Positions 33,301 to 41,479 of a DNA stretch of 64,000 nt are shown piece after piece. How positions within the stretch are numbered: the stretch's first letter is position 1; every line of letters starts with the position of its first letter. This stretch comes from Candidatus Manganitrophus noduliformans (GTDB lineage Bacteria > Nitrospirota > Nitrospiria > SBBL01 > Manganitrophaceae). The DNA is taken from the NCBI RefSeq assembly GCF_012184425.1, contig NZ_VTOW01000001.1:1426001-1490000 (forward strand), read 5' to 3'. The notes under the pieces were generated by a model, which saw only the letters and a program-made list of their open reading frames with translations, was not told the origin of the DNA and searched no databases. Made by a program: the position numbers and the translations under genes.

Positions 33301-33604
33301 CGTTCTGGCCGGTGTTGGCGACGTAAAGGGTGTCTGTCGTTTGATCCAAAAAAAGGCCGGTCGGTTCGGCGATGGTTTCCGGAAAGTGGCGGTCCGGAGC
33401 GAGATCCCCTTCCGCAGTCGAGGCGTTGTCAAAGGCGAGAAGACTTCCCGTTCCTTCGTTGGCGACGTAGAGATTCCCGTCGCCGCGCGGCAGGTCCGGC
33501 GCTTCCTGAGTCTGACCGGAGCCGTTACTGTTGTCACTGCACCCTTGAAATCCTCCTGCGCCAAGAAGGACAAGGAGGAGCGTTATCCAGCGCACGTATC
33601 TCAA
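30356..33604 (-). CDS. giant beta-propeller lipoprotein, copy 1
   Basis: The 1082-residue protein has lipobox FQGC (Cys22) and then a long series of propeller repeats with the unit DRLYVANxGxNSILVFxNASxxxG...P.R.I.G..T.L..PxGLxVD, well over a dozen blades. Around residues 771-840 a different beta segment (VTGTGTSFTTDLAPGD...SDTTLTLTSPY) interrupts the blades. It is paralogous to the neighbour at 33611-37198 along its whole length. Location next to the cytochrome operon suggests a surface protein of the same system. It lies 6 bases from its paralogue and is probably cotranscribed with it. Confidence 0.9.
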   Translation of the reverse strand: MRYVRWITLLLVLLGAGGFQGCSDNSNGSGQTQEAPDLPRGDGNLYVANEGTGSLLAFDNASTAEGDLAPDRHFPETIAEPTGLFLDQTTDTLYVANTGQNAILIYENASTLELPDGLASADRVISGPKTGLRRPGGVAYDATRQRLYVASEGNASILVFHAGCSETGLLSGDIAPCQVISGASTLLHAPGELAVDPARDILYISNEGTNSILVYENASQSSTQGNLPPTRTISSIQSPLGIFIDSTNDRLYVVQSEGQAAVLVYENASTRAGQTSPDRTLTGSNTLLVFPTGIDVDIDQNLIYVVNNDHPPDGDSALLIFSDPFANCAVCDVAPARIITGDETGLSDATDIAVDFQLDRIYVSNTLENAILLFGMGGNIAPTKINTGSATRLEWPISFSYDNEEDRLYVLNFRSFLGGASSPMIAVWDNVGETSLNNTPPSWGILASGILFPRAIYVDKTRNRLLLLLPSINELRVYDLDAVIPSPPTGNVALPAPVATFTTGLNSPLSMSVDEGRGLAYVANDNNNGVVVYDLDTLDPTPRTLVGLQTQLVRPFGLFVDPDRDILYAVNTQSNNILAFDDASGKQGNTAPDRVMTSSSTLDSEDRLNAPTAPFMNVAKDRLFIINRGNNSVYIFDTASTLDGEIEPNRKLVGDDTEISFPPSLDPQITGALWVDTSGGGERLFLGEPIDPTCTLPQNQCARGAFLLFSAEGNFAPGQVWSGGENQLVGPSAVAVDPRRDLVYVANQGDPTITSDDSLFLFTHASRSDGNMPFDGTFSVTEGSVIVTGTGTSFTTDLAPGDHIKIEEDSLIVSTIYSDTTLTLTSPYPGETASGLLALRLPRTPCSPIYNPEASSCPDTKLNNPAGLFVDSDQDRLYVSNAGTDCADPAAPCNSLLVFHAASDFNFNAVPNQVITSDRLNSPRGLAVDLGRQTLFVANHGNNSVLVFKNVEDLNGEVGPDAEIGGAATGINEPIGVAIDPERDILYILNEGTSEILVFENASSLDGDNAPARTLSGNFMQTPSFLFLDAEGDLLYVADREADAVHIFTNASRADGEAAHKTITGINTGLNQPVGLAVDTAR

Positions 33605-33610
33605 TTCGGA

Positions 33611-36600
33611 TTACCTCGTGGTGTCGACGGAAAGCGCGACCGGCCGGTTCAGACCGGTGGTGTTTCCGGCGAGCGTTGTGTGATGGGCTTCCCCTTCAGC
33701 CGAGCTCGCCTCAGTAAAGATGTAGACGGTGTTCGCCCCTTGATCGGCCACATAGAGCAGGTCGTTTTGCGGATCGAGGAAAAGAGCGGAAGGCTGAACC
33801 ATGAACCCCCCTGAGATGACCCGGACCGGAGAGGGGAGGACGCTTCCGCTGAGTGTGGAGAGCTGATCGAACACCTTGATTTCCAACGTCTCCTGATCGA
33901 GGACATATAACAGCTCGTTCGCCGCGTCCACGGCGACCGCCACCGGTTGGCCCAGCCCGCCGATCTCGGCGTCGAATGCGACCGAACCGTTCAGCGCCTC
34001 CAGGTTTCTGAAAATCAAGACGGAATCGCCCCCGGCATTTGCGATATAGAGAACCCTTCGGTCCAGGTCGACGGCCAGGCCCCGCGGCGTATTGAGCGCG
34101 TCGTTGGACAGGATCTGATCGGGGGTGACCGGACCGGCTGCAGCTGCCAGGTCGCCGGCGTTGTCAAAAATTAAAACGGCGTTGCAAGGGGGGTCTGTGT
34201 TGATACAGATCCGCCTGGAAGCGACGATCCCGGTGGCGGTTGTTCCCGTATAGGGGGCGGACAGGGTCAGAGAGGTATTGGAGCCGACGGCGGAGACGGT
34301 AAAAAGTGTTGTCCCGATTCTTATCGTATCGCCGGGCGCCAGCTCCGTCGAAAAGAGGGTTCCGGCGCCGGTCACAAAAGGAGACCCTTCGATCACGACG
34401 ATCGTGCCTGTCAGGGGAACATCGTTGCTGGTGTTGGAGATGTAAAGCCGGTCTTGAACGGGATCGACGAAGAGTCCGGCCGGATTATTGAGCGCCGGGA
34501 TCGTTACAGACAGCGGAGGATCGCCATCCGTATTGACACGGCTCGCCTCCGTCAGGATCGACAAGGTCTCGTCTCCGGTGACCGCCGGATCTCCCTGGCT
34601 CGCCATATAGAGGACGTCTCCGTCGAGGGCGATGGCCGATGGCCCGAAAAAGGGCGCCCCTCCTCCCGACCAGATGCGGCTTGGGGGAACGTTCCCGTTC
34701 GGGCTGAAGATGAGAAAAGCGCCGCGTAAGGCGACACAGGCGAGCGAGCTGTCCGGACAGGTGGGGTCTCTCGGCTGACCGACGAAGAGTCTTTCTCTCC
34801 CCCGGCTCGTATCGACGAGCAGGGCGCCGGTGATGTCGGTTCCGTCCCCGCTGGGCCCTCCGAGGAAGAAAAGAGAGGTGGCGCTGCCGGCGATTTTCCG
34901 ATCGGGGTTCAGCGCGCCGTCCCGGCCGCTGGCGCTGTCGTAGATATAGATGGAATTGTTCCCCCGATTGATTAGATAGAGGCGATCGTCGTCCATGTTT
35001 ACGGCGGGAGCGGTCGGGGTGCTCAGGATCTCGTCCGCCGCGGCGCCGCCGGGAGACGAAATGACGCGGTTTGGGGCGATGTTTCCGTTTGTGGTGCTGG
35101 CATCGTGGAAGGCCAAAATTGAATTAATAGTGCTTCCGATCGAGCCGGTGTTCGTTACATAGAGGATGTCTCGCTCGGTATCGATGAAGACGCCGAAGGG
35201 GCGGTTCAATCGGGTGTCCGTGCCGCCGATCGTCCGGACAGGAGCTGTGAGGTTCAAATCGTTCAGGTTGTAGACGACGATCTTGTTGCCGTCCGGTTGG
35301 AGTGATGAACAGTTGGCTTGGTCATTGGCATCGCAGTCATTGACAATATATACCAGACCCCGTCCTTCATCGACCGCCATCGCCTTGGGTCGGTGAAGCC
35401 CCTCGGTGGTGGTGAATGTTTTTATCGGCGCGGGGAGGTCGATCGTCGCCGCGGAGGCGGGAGGAGAGTCGAGCGGAAAGTTAGGAATCGTATCGATGTT
35501 GTAGATCTGAAGTTTGGGGTCTGTGGTGTTCCCGCTCAGAATGATCAGCAGGCCCCGAGTCCGGTCGAGGTAAACCGCGCGGGGGCGTTGAATGTCGGAG
35601 GAGGACGGGGCGGTGATCGTCCAGCTCGGCGCACTGTTCAAAAAGAACCGGCTGCTGACGTTATCGTAGACGGTGATATTCGGAGTGTTCGGAATGACCG
35701 ACGTCGAATTGAAATTGGCGACATAGAGGCGGTCCATCGTACTGTCGTAGAAGAAAGAGATCGGCTGCTGCAACTGGGTGTTCCCTCCCGAATTGATCTT
35801 GGAGGGGACCATGTTTCCTTCCAGGGAGAAGACAAGGATGTTGTTGGCGGTTGGGTTCGATAGGTAGAACAGATCTCTTTCCATATCGACTGCAATGCCG
35901 ACAGGGTTCGTCAGGGTGGTTTCGTTGTCTCCGGTGACATCCCCGCCGATCCGCAAGTCGGGCGGGATACTACAGCTGTTGATGGTGACCGTGACGGCGC
36001 AGCGGTCGTTGTTGTCGGCGTCTTTTAGGTTAAAAACAAGAAGCGCCGTGCTGCTGGTGCTCTTGCCGCCGGTCACATTGACGTTATTCGTATTGTTGTT
36101 GTTGGCGACGTAAATCCGCGACCGGGCGACGTCTACCTCGATTCCCGCGGGATTCGTCAGCTGGGTCGTGGCGCATTCCGGGGGGGCGGAGGCCTCGTTG
36201 CATTCCGGGGGGAGGGCGCTGAAATCGGTGGTCAGGAGCCGCTCCGGCGCGACGCCGCATAGCGAGGGATTCGAGGCACAGGCGGCGGGAGTGTTCCCTT
36301 TGAGGCTTGCCGTCTCGTAGATGAAGATCGCCGGCAGGTTCCCCCCGGATTTGACCACGTAGAGCCGGTCGTCGGCGCTGTCGATGAAGAGACCGAAAGG
36401 GAGCTGCAACATGCTCTCTGTTTGGCCGGCGTCGGCATGAGAGGTAATCACCCGGCTCGGAGAAACATCCCCTTGAGTTGTCGGTTCGGAAATATTATTG
36501 AAAGCAAGTACCGCATTTCTTCCCATATCGGAGACGTATAAGATATCTCGACCTGTATCCAGAGCGAGTCCCCTCGGGTAGTCCAGCAACGTCGAAGCCC

Positions 36601-37198
36601 CCGAGATGATCCGGCAGGGGGCGATGTCTCCATCTAGAGCGGACGGGGCACCGGGACAGTTCTCATCGAAAATGAGAATTCTGTAATCGTCCGTGTTGGC
36701 GACATAAAGCTGTCCGTTCTGAGGGCGATAGATGACCGCGAAGGGACGGTTCAACCCGGTGTTCGGTCCTGAGATCGTGCGGGTCGCGGCGGCCAAGCCA
36801 AGCGACGGGTTCAGCGTGCTGGCATTCTCGTAAATCAGGATGGCGTTCTGGCCCGCGTTGGCGACATAAAGGGTATCGGTGGTCGGGTCGAGAAAGATCC
36901 CGGCGGGCCCGGTCATCCCTTCGGGGAAGCGGCGGCTGGGGGAGACATTTCCCTGCGGGAGAACAGATTGGAGATTATTTGCGGCGTTTTGGGGAGGATC
37001 AAAAGCCAGCAGGTTTCCGTCGCCTGCATTAACGACGTAGAGGGTGCTCCCTTTGCTCTCTCTGGAGGAGGAGACCTTCTTTTTTTCGGTGACGTTGCCG
37101 CAGCCGCCAAGGCCGTTCACCGATAGAAAAAAAAGAAGGAATATCCCCAGGAACGAATACAATTTGATCGGCTTGTCCCTTCGACGGCTTTTTTTCAT
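33611..37198 (-). CDS. giant beta-propeller lipoprotein, copy 2
   Basis: At 1195 residues this is the longer paralogue: lipobox LGGC (Cys33), then the same blade unit, for example DTLYVANAGQNAILIYENASTL, identical over long runs to copy 1. It also has the extra beta segment (about residues 926-997, VTGAGTLFSTELAPGD...SNTSLTLSAPY). Extra Cys-containing loops (CDANDQANC, CAVTVTINSC) are not found in copy 1. ATG 37198 lies 8 bases after the -10 hexamer with no ribosome binding site, so the message is probably leaderless. Confidence 0.9.
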   Translation of the reverse strand: MKKSRRRDKPIKLYSFLGIFLLFFLSVNGLGGCGNVTEKKKVSSSRESKGSTLYVVNAGDGNLLAFDPPQNAANNLQSVLPQGNVSPSRRFPEGMTGPAGIFLDPTTDTLYVANAGQNAILIYENASTLNPSLGLAAATRTISGPNTGLNRPFAVIYRPQNGQLYVANTDDYRILIFDENCPGAPSALDGDIAPCRIISGASTLLDYPRGLALDTGRDILYVSDMGRNAVLAFNNISEPTTQGDVSPSRVITSHADAGQTESMLQLPFGLFIDSADDRLYVVKSGGNLPAIFIYETASLKGNTPAACASNPSLCGVAPERLLTTDFSALPPECNEASAPPECATTQLTNPAGIEVDVARSRIYVANNNNTNNVNVTGGKSTSSTALLVFNLKDADNNDRCAVTVTINSCSIPPDLRIGGDVTGDNETTLTNPVGIAVDMERDLFYLSNPTANNILVFSLEGNMVPSKINSGGNTQLQQPISFFYDSTMDRLYVANFNSTSVIPNTPNITVYDNVSSRFFLNSAPSWTITAPSSSDIQRPRAVYLDRTRGLLIILSGNTTDPKLQIYNIDTIPNFPLDSPPASAATIDLPAPIKTFTTTEGLHRPKAMAVDEGRGLVYIVNDCDANDQANCSSLQPDGNKIVVYNLNDLNLTAPVRTIGGTDTRLNRPFGVFIDTERDILYVTNTGSIGSTINSILAFHDASTTNGNIAPNRVISSPGGAAADEILSTPTAPAVNMDDDRLYLINRGNNSIYIYDSASGRDGALNPDRKIAGSATSLFFLGGPSGDGTDITGALLVDTSRGRERLFVGQPRDPTCPDSSLACVALRGAFLIFSPNGNVPPSRIWSGGGAPFFGPSAIALDGDVLYMASQGDPAVTGDETLSILTEASRVNTDGDPPLSVTIPALNNPAGLFVDPVQDRLYISNTSNDVPLTGTIVVIEGSPFVTGAGTLFSTELAPGDTIRIGTTLFTVSAVGSNTSLTLSAPYTGTTATGIVASRRICINTDPPCNAVLIFDNAGDLAAAAGPVTPDQILSNDALNTPRGLAVDLDRRVLYIANAGGDSVLIFRNLEALNGSVAFDAEIGGLGQPVAVAVDAANELLYVLDQETLEIKVFDQLSTLSGSVLPSPVRVISGGFMVQPSALFLDPQNDLLYVADQGANTVYIFTEASSAEGEAHHTTLAGNTTGLNRPVALSVDTTR

Positions 37199-37206
37199 AC
37201 GTCGCC

Positions 37207-37235
37207 ATTATTTGAAAAAAAAGGGATTCTGTCAA
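37207..37235 (-). promoter_or_regulatory. promoter of the propeller lipoprotein pair
   Basis: On the minus strand TTGACA (37230-37235) and AATAAT (37207-37212) are 17 bp apart. The initiating ATG follows after 8 bases, leaving no room for a leader. Confidence 0.72.
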
Positions 37236-37257
37236 GCTAAAAAACGCGATAAAACAG

Positions 37258-38100
37258 TCAAATGCGGATGAGAAGGTTATCGATCAGGCGGACCGATCCG
37301 ATTTTGACCGCCAGGAGGAACACCGCCTCCTTTTGGATCTTCTCGATCGGCTCCAGGGACGCCGGATCGCAGAGGGCGATGTAATCGATTCGGGCGAGCG
37401 GCTCGGACTGAATCAGCGCCGCCACCTCTTTGAGAAGGGGCCGGCTTTCATGAATTCCCTGCCGGACACGCGTCTCCGCCTGCGTGAGGGCTCTAAATAA
37501 AATGGGCGCCGCCGCCCGCTCGGCGGGGGAGAGACGCTGGTTGCGGGAGCTCATCGCCACGCCGTCTTTTTCCCGAACCGTCGGAAGGATTCGAATCGAA
37601 ACGGGAAAATGAAGGTCCTTCACCATCTGACGAAGGACACGGGTCTGCTGGTAGTCCTTCTGGCCGAAATAGGCCCGGTCGGGCTGGACGACCTGAAGGA
37701 GTTTGGCGACGACGGTCGCGACGCCGCGGAAATGACCCGGCCGAACGGCCCCCTCCCAGCGCCGGGTGATTTCTTCCACATCGACAAAAGTCCGGTAGGG
37801 GGAGGGGTAGATCTCCTCCGCGGTCGGTGTCCAGAGAAGATCGACCCCCGCCTCTTGAGCCATCTTCCGGTCCGAAGGAACCGAGCGAGGGTAGGCGGCG
37901 AAGTCCTCTTTGGGTCCGAATTGAAGCGGATTCACAAAAAGGGAGACGACGACGAAATCGCATTCGCGTTCGGCCCGGCGCATGAGGGCCAAATGCCCTT
38001 CGTGAAAGGCCCCCATCGTCGGGACAAACCCGATCCGCTTCTTGCCGCGTAAGGGCGCCAGGATTTTCTGAACGGCTTTGATGTTGGAGAGGGTTTTCAT
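37258..38100 (-). CDS. panC: pantothenate synthetase
   Basis: PanC joins pantoate and beta-alanine with ATP. The 280 residues contain the nucleotidyl-transferase HxGH motif at residues 33-36 in MGAFHEGHLALM, VSLFVNPLQFGPKED, FGQKDYQQTRVLRQMV and the STRNQRLSPAER-type segment (SSRNQRLSPAER). Length is standard. It is the last gene of the minus-strand biosynthetic cluster, separated from the kinase upstream by a palindromic repeat. Confidence 0.96.
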   Translation of the reverse strand: MKTLSNIKAVQKILAPLRGKKRIGFVPTMGAFHEGHLALMRRAERECDFVVVSLFVNPLQFGPKEDFAAYPRSVPSDRKMAQEAGVDLLWTPTAEEIYPSPYRTFVDVEEITRRWEGAVRPGHFRGVATVVAKLLQVVQPDRAYFGQKDYQQTRVLRQMVKDLHFPVSIRILPTVREKDGVAMSSRNQRLSPAERAAAPILFRALTQAETRVRQGIHESRPLLKEVAALIQSEPLARIDYIALCDPASLEPIEKIQKEAVFLLAVKIGSVRLIDNLLIRI

Positions 38101-38111
38101 CTTTCGAATGG

Positions 38112-38139
38112 GTAGGGACGACGCATGCGTCGCCGCTAC
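38112..38139. repeat. palindromic element between panC and the kinase gene
   Basis: GTAGGGACGACGCA and TGCGTCGCCGCTAC are inverted arms with two mismatched positions; same family as 43231-43258. Confidence 0.75.
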
Positions 38140-38150
38140 AGGCGATCTCC

Positions 38151-38786
38151 CTATCGTGTCGGATGGTAATATTCCTTGCCGCGCCGCATCTGTTTGACTT
38201 GGGTGACCAGATCGGTCAGATCGGTTCGATTCCGGACAAAGTCGATGTCGCTGGTTTCGACCACCAGGAGGGGGCTCTCATCATAATGGAAGAAAAAACG
38301 GTTGTACGCGTCGTTCAGGGCGCGGAGATACTCCGGCCGGATCTCCTTCTCATAAGGCCTCCCCCGCTGTTGAATCCGATCGATGAGCGCATCGGTATGC
38401 GCCTGCAGAAAGATGACCAGGTCGGGCTTTGGAATATGGGGGTTCAAGATCTTGTAGATCTGCTCATAGAGGACCAACTCCTCTTCGCGCAAGTTCATAT
38501 AGGCGAAGATCCGGTCTTTGGGGAAGAAGTAGTCGGTAATGGTCGTTTCGGCATAGAGGCTCTGTTGGACGAGCTCCTCCAGCTGGCGGGCCCGGGAGAG
38601 GAGGAAAAAAAGCTGGGTCTGAAAGGCCCACTTCTCCGGGTCGTCATAGAACTGGGGAAGAAACGGATTTTCTTCCGCTTTTTCCAAAAGAAGGTCGGCC
38701 TTCAGCTCCTGCGCCAGGAGCTGCGCAAGGGTCGTTTTCCCGACCCCGATGGCCCCTTCAATCACGATTAGTCTGTTTGAACCCAT
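38151..38786 (-). CDS. deoxynucleoside kinase
   Basis: A 211-residue P-loop kinase of the deoxyadenosine/deoxyguanosine kinase family, which salvages deoxynucleosides. Motifs are GAIGVGKTTLAQ (residues 10-21), the ENPFLPQFYDDP segment, the DRIFAYMNL region after TTITDYFFPK, and the arginine-rich lid RIQQRGRPYEKEI. It follows folK and precedes panC on the same strand. Substrate preference cannot be read from the sequence. Confidence 0.9.
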   Translation of the reverse strand: MGSNRLIVIEGAIGVGKTTLAQLLAQELKADLLLEKAEENPFLPQFYDDPEKWAFQTQLFFLLSRARQLEELVQQSLYAETTITDYFFPKDRIFAYMNLREEELVLYEQIYKILNPHIPKPDLVIFLQAHTDALIDRIQQRGRPYEKEIRPEYLRALNDAYNRFFFHYDESPLLVVETSDIDFVRNRTDLTDLVTQVKQMRRGKEYYHPTR

Positions 38787-38825
38787 CTTGCTTGCCTCAG
38801 CCTGTTTTAAATAAATGGGCGAATC

Positions 38826-39461
38826 TCAGGACGGTCCGTTCGACACCAGGGGGATTTTCTCCCATCCCGGCGCGGCGATTCTTTCAATCTTTGTAGAGAC
38901 GTCCCGCCGGGACGTCTCTACATTCAAACGGCGGAGGGTCTCCGCGACGGAGGTATGAAGTGCCGGGTGGATGAAATCGGGTGCGATTTCAGTCAAGGGG
39001 ACCAGGACAAAAGCGCGATTCGAAATGGCCGGGTGAGGGATCTGAAGTCCGGGCGCATTCAAGATCTGATCGTGATAGAAAAGAAGGTCGAGATCGATCG
39101 TACGGGGTCCCTTGGGAATGAGAATTGTTTTCCCTAATTGCCGTTCGATCTCCTGGCACTCTTTCAAGAGAGCGTCCGGGGAAAGGGAGGTCTCGACCGC
39201 AACGACGGCATTGTAAAATCGATCTTGTTCGAGGTAGTCGACCGGGTCTGTCTCGTAAAGGGAGGAGATCTTCTTAATCCGGATGCCCGGCGTTGATCCA
39301 AGCCGGCGGACCGCCTCGCGGCAGGAAGCGAGCCGATCGCCGAGGTTCGAACCGATGCCGATAAAAGCGGGGGTCAGAGGTCGGAGGTCAGGGAGCGGTT
39401 TTAAAATGGGTTTCTTTTTCCCTGACCCCTGGCCCCTGGCCCCCGGTTCCCTTTTACCCAC
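38826..39461 (-). CDS. folK: HPPK, 6-hydroxymethyl-dihydropterin pyrophosphokinase
   Basis: FolK transfers pyrophosphate to hydroxymethyldihydropterin in folate synthesis. The core is intact: FIGIGSNLGDR, ETDPVDYLEQDRFYNAVV, LPKDCQEIE-like KECQEIERQLGK, and GPRTIDLDLLFY. Both ends are unusual. The first 25-40 residues are translated from a G+C-rich repeat (PGARGQGSGKKK), and near the C-terminus a palindromic element (38892-38922) is read as VETSRRDVST. I use GTG 39461, overlapping dapL by 8 bases; TTG 39500 would overlap by 47, and the real start may lie just before the core. Confidence 0.85.
   Translation of the reverse strand: MGKREPGARGQGSGKKKPILKPLPDLRPLTPAFIGIGSNLGDRLASCREAVRRLGSTPGIRIKKISSLYETDPVDYLEQDRFYNAVVAVETSLSPDALLKECQEIERQLGKTILIPKGPRTIDLDLLFYHDQILNAPGLQIPHPAISNRAFVLVPLTEIAPDFIHPALHTSVAETLRRLNVETSRRDVSTKIERIAAPGWEKIPLVSNGPS
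38892..38922. repeat. palindromic element inside folK
   Basis: TGTAGAGACGTCCCG and CGGGACGTCTCTACA are perfect 15-base inverted arms around one base. It lies within the 3' part of folK and is translated in frame. Confidence 0.8.
39376..39452. repeat. GGCCCCTGGCCCC-type tract in folK 5' region
   Basis: GGTCAGAGGTCGGAGGTCAG at the left and CCCTGACCCCTGGCCCCTGG at the right form a loose inverted pair about the folK 5' end. Similar tracts occur in the argH 5' region (48641-48727) and after 20479. Confidence 0.6.
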
Positions 39462-40635
39462 GGATTCCCGATTTCTCCATTCGGTCGAGCGCCTCTTCAA
39501 GCCGCTCCGTCCCGACGGTGAGGGTCATCCGGATATAACCTTCTCCGGCATCGCCGAATCCCTTGCCGGGGGTCGTGACGATCGCCGTCTTCGACAAAAG
39601 AAGGGCGGTGAAATCGGCGGAGGCGATCCCCGCGGGGGTCGGAATCCAGACGTAAAAGCTGGCGGGGGGCGGGGTCACTTTGAATCCGAGTTTCTGCAGG
39701 CCCGGGATCAGGGTGTCCCGCCGTTCCTGGTAGATTTTTCGAATCGTTTCCACGACGCTGTCTTCCATCTCCAACGCGGCGATTCCCGCTTCTTGAACCG
39801 CCTGGAAGACGCCGGAATCGAGATTGCTCTTGATCTTTCCCAGCCCGGCCAGAACCTCCCGGTTTCCGACGACGAACCCGATCCGCCAGCCGGTCATATT
39901 GTAGGTCTTGGAGAGGGAGTGGAACTCCACCCCGACCTCCTTGGCCCCCTCGACCTCCAGGAAGCTGGGGGGGCGTTTTCCGTCGTAGAACATTTCGGAG
40001 TAGGCGGCGTCGTGGGCGACGATGATGTTGTAGCGCTTGGCAAATTCGACGACGGCGCTGAAGAACCCCCGATCGGCGGTCGCGGCGGTGGGGTTATTCG
40101 GCGAGTTGATAAAGAGAATCTTGGCCGCCTTGGCCACCTCGGTCGGAATGGAGGCCAGGTCGGGGAGAAATCCCCGTTCTGCTTTCAACGGGATAAAATA
40201 AGACTTTCCGCCGGCAAATAAGGTTCCGGCATGATAGACCGGATAGCCGGGGCTCGTCATCAGGGCGACATCGCCCGGGTTGATGAAGGCGAGCGGGAAA
40301 TGGCCGATCCCTTCCTTCGATCCGATCAGGGTCAACACTTCGCTCTCGGGATCGAGGGTGACATTAAAACGCCGCTTGTACCAGTTGGAAACGGCCTTGC
40401 GGAAGGGGAGCATTCCTTCATAAGAGGGGTATTGGTGGTTCCGCGGGTCCTCCGCCGCCTTTTGAAGGCGATGGATGATCGGGGCGGGGGTCGGTAAATC
40501 CGGGTCGCCGACCCCGAGGTTGATGATATCTTTTCCCTGGCGGATCGCCTCTTGTTTCATCTTGTCGATTGCCGCGAAGAGGTAAGGGGGGAGATGTTTA
40601 ATCCGGTCTGCCATCTGTACGTCGATTTTGCTCAC
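39454..40635 (-). CDS. dapL: LL-diaminopimelate aminotransferase
   Basis: A 393-residue class I PLP aminotransferase of the DapL type, which makes LL-diaminopimelate from tetrahydrodipicolinate in one step, bypassing DapC, DapD and DapE. Motifs are LGVGDPDLPTP, NSPNNPTAATADRG, AHDAAYSEMFYDG and the PLP lysine in FHSLSKTYNMTGWRIGFVVG. GTG 40635 has AGGAGC upstream. The neighbours dapB, dapA, dapF and lysA are the other enzymes of lysine synthesis, while dapC/D/E are absent from the cluster, which supports this assignment over a generic aminotransferase. Confidence 0.92.
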   Translation of the reverse strand: MSKIDVQMADRIKHLPPYLFAAIDKMKQEAIRQGKDIINLGVGDPDLPTPAPIIHRLQKAAEDPRNHQYPSYEGMLPFRKAVSNWYKRRFNVTLDPESEVLTLIGSKEGIGHFPLAFINPGDVALMTSPGYPVYHAGTLFAGGKSYFIPLKAERGFLPDLASIPTEVAKAAKILFINSPNNPTAATADRGFFSAVVEFAKRYNIIVAHDAAYSEMFYDGKRPPSFLEVEGAKEVGVEFHSLSKTYNMTGWRIGFVVGNREVLAGLGKIKSNLDSGVFQAVQEAGIAALEMEDSVVETIRKIYQERRDTLIPGLQKLGFKVTPPPASFYVWIPTPAGIASADFTALLLSKTAIVTTPGKGFGDAGEGYIRMTLTVGTERLEEALDRMEKSGIRG

Positions 40636-40642
40636 AATGATC

Positions 40643-41452
40643 CTAGCTCCTGTTCTTCAGATTCAAAACGTCCATCATGTCGTAAAGTCCGGGGGGTTGT
40701 TGAACCACCCAGCGGGCGGCCAGCAGCGCGCCCCTCGCGAAATTATTTCGGCTATGGGCCCGATGGGTCATCTCGATCCGCTCGCCGGGGCCGGCGAAAA
40801 TGACGGTATGGTCTCCGACCACATCTCCCCCGCGCAGCGTTTGAATGCCGATCTCGCCGCTGGGACGCGGGCCGATGTTTCCCTGCCGGGAGAAGCGGCC
40901 GACCTGAGAGAGGGGGCTCTTCCTGGCGCGGGCCAATACGTCTCCCATCCGAAGGGCGGTCCCGCTCGGGGCGTCTCTTTTCTGCCGGTGATGCATTTCG
41001 ACGATCTCGATGTCGTACGCTTCTCCCAGCGCTTCCGCCGCTTCCGCGAGCAGTTTAAAGAGAAGATTGACGCCGACGCTCATATTCGGAGAGAGGACGA
41101 TTGCGATCTTTTCGGCGGCCTTCGCGATTTTTTTCTCTTCGTCGCTCAAGAAACCGGTTGTCCCGATCACCATCGGTTTTCCCTTGGACATCGCTTCTTG
41201 TAGGATGGCCAGGGTGTTTTGGGGCGAGGTGAAGTCGATGACTGTCTCTCCCGCCTGTATCGCCTTCTTGATCTGGTCGGTGAGGGAGACCTTCCATTTC
41301 CCGACGCCGATCAGCTCCCCTGCATCTCTCCCGACGGCGGGGTGGCCTTTCTTCTCCAGCGCCGCGCCGAGTTCCAGATCTTCTTCGTGATAAAGACTAT
41401 CAAGAATGGCCCGACCCATTCGACCCGCCGCACCCGAAATGATGAGTTTCAT
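40643..41452 (-). CDS. dapB: 4-hydroxy-tetrahydrodipicolinate reductase
   Basis: DapB reduces hydroxy-tetrahydrodipicolinate with NAD(P)H. In 269 residues it has the Rossmann motif ISGAAGRMGRAI, VIGTTGFLSDEEK, and the active-site block VEMHHRQKRDAPSGTAL. ATG 41452 is preceded by AAGGAGGGAG; a frame open to 41476 has no such site. It lies 7 bases before dapL. Confidence 0.96.
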   Translation of the reverse strand: MKLIISGAAGRMGRAILDSLYHEEDLELGAALEKKGHPAVGRDAGELIGVGKWKVSLTDQIKKAIQAGETVIDFTSPQNTLAILQEAMSKGKPMVIGTTGFLSDEEKKIAKAAEKIAIVLSPNMSVGVNLLFKLLAEAAEALGEAYDIEIVEMHHRQKRDAPSGTALRMGDVLARARKSPLSQVGRFSRQGNIGPRPSGEIGIQTLRGGDVVGDHTVIFAGPGERIEMTHRAHSRNNFARGALLAARWVVQQPPGLYDMMDVLNLKNRS

Positions 41453-41479
41453 CTCCCTCCTTATTGTAGGGAACAAGGT

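Noticed and set aside
30356-37198. Nucleotide repeats of the propeller genes as a CRISPR array
   Set aside because: Units are about 150 bases, divergent and in frame with a coding sequence; no short direct repeats with unique spacers exist in the window.
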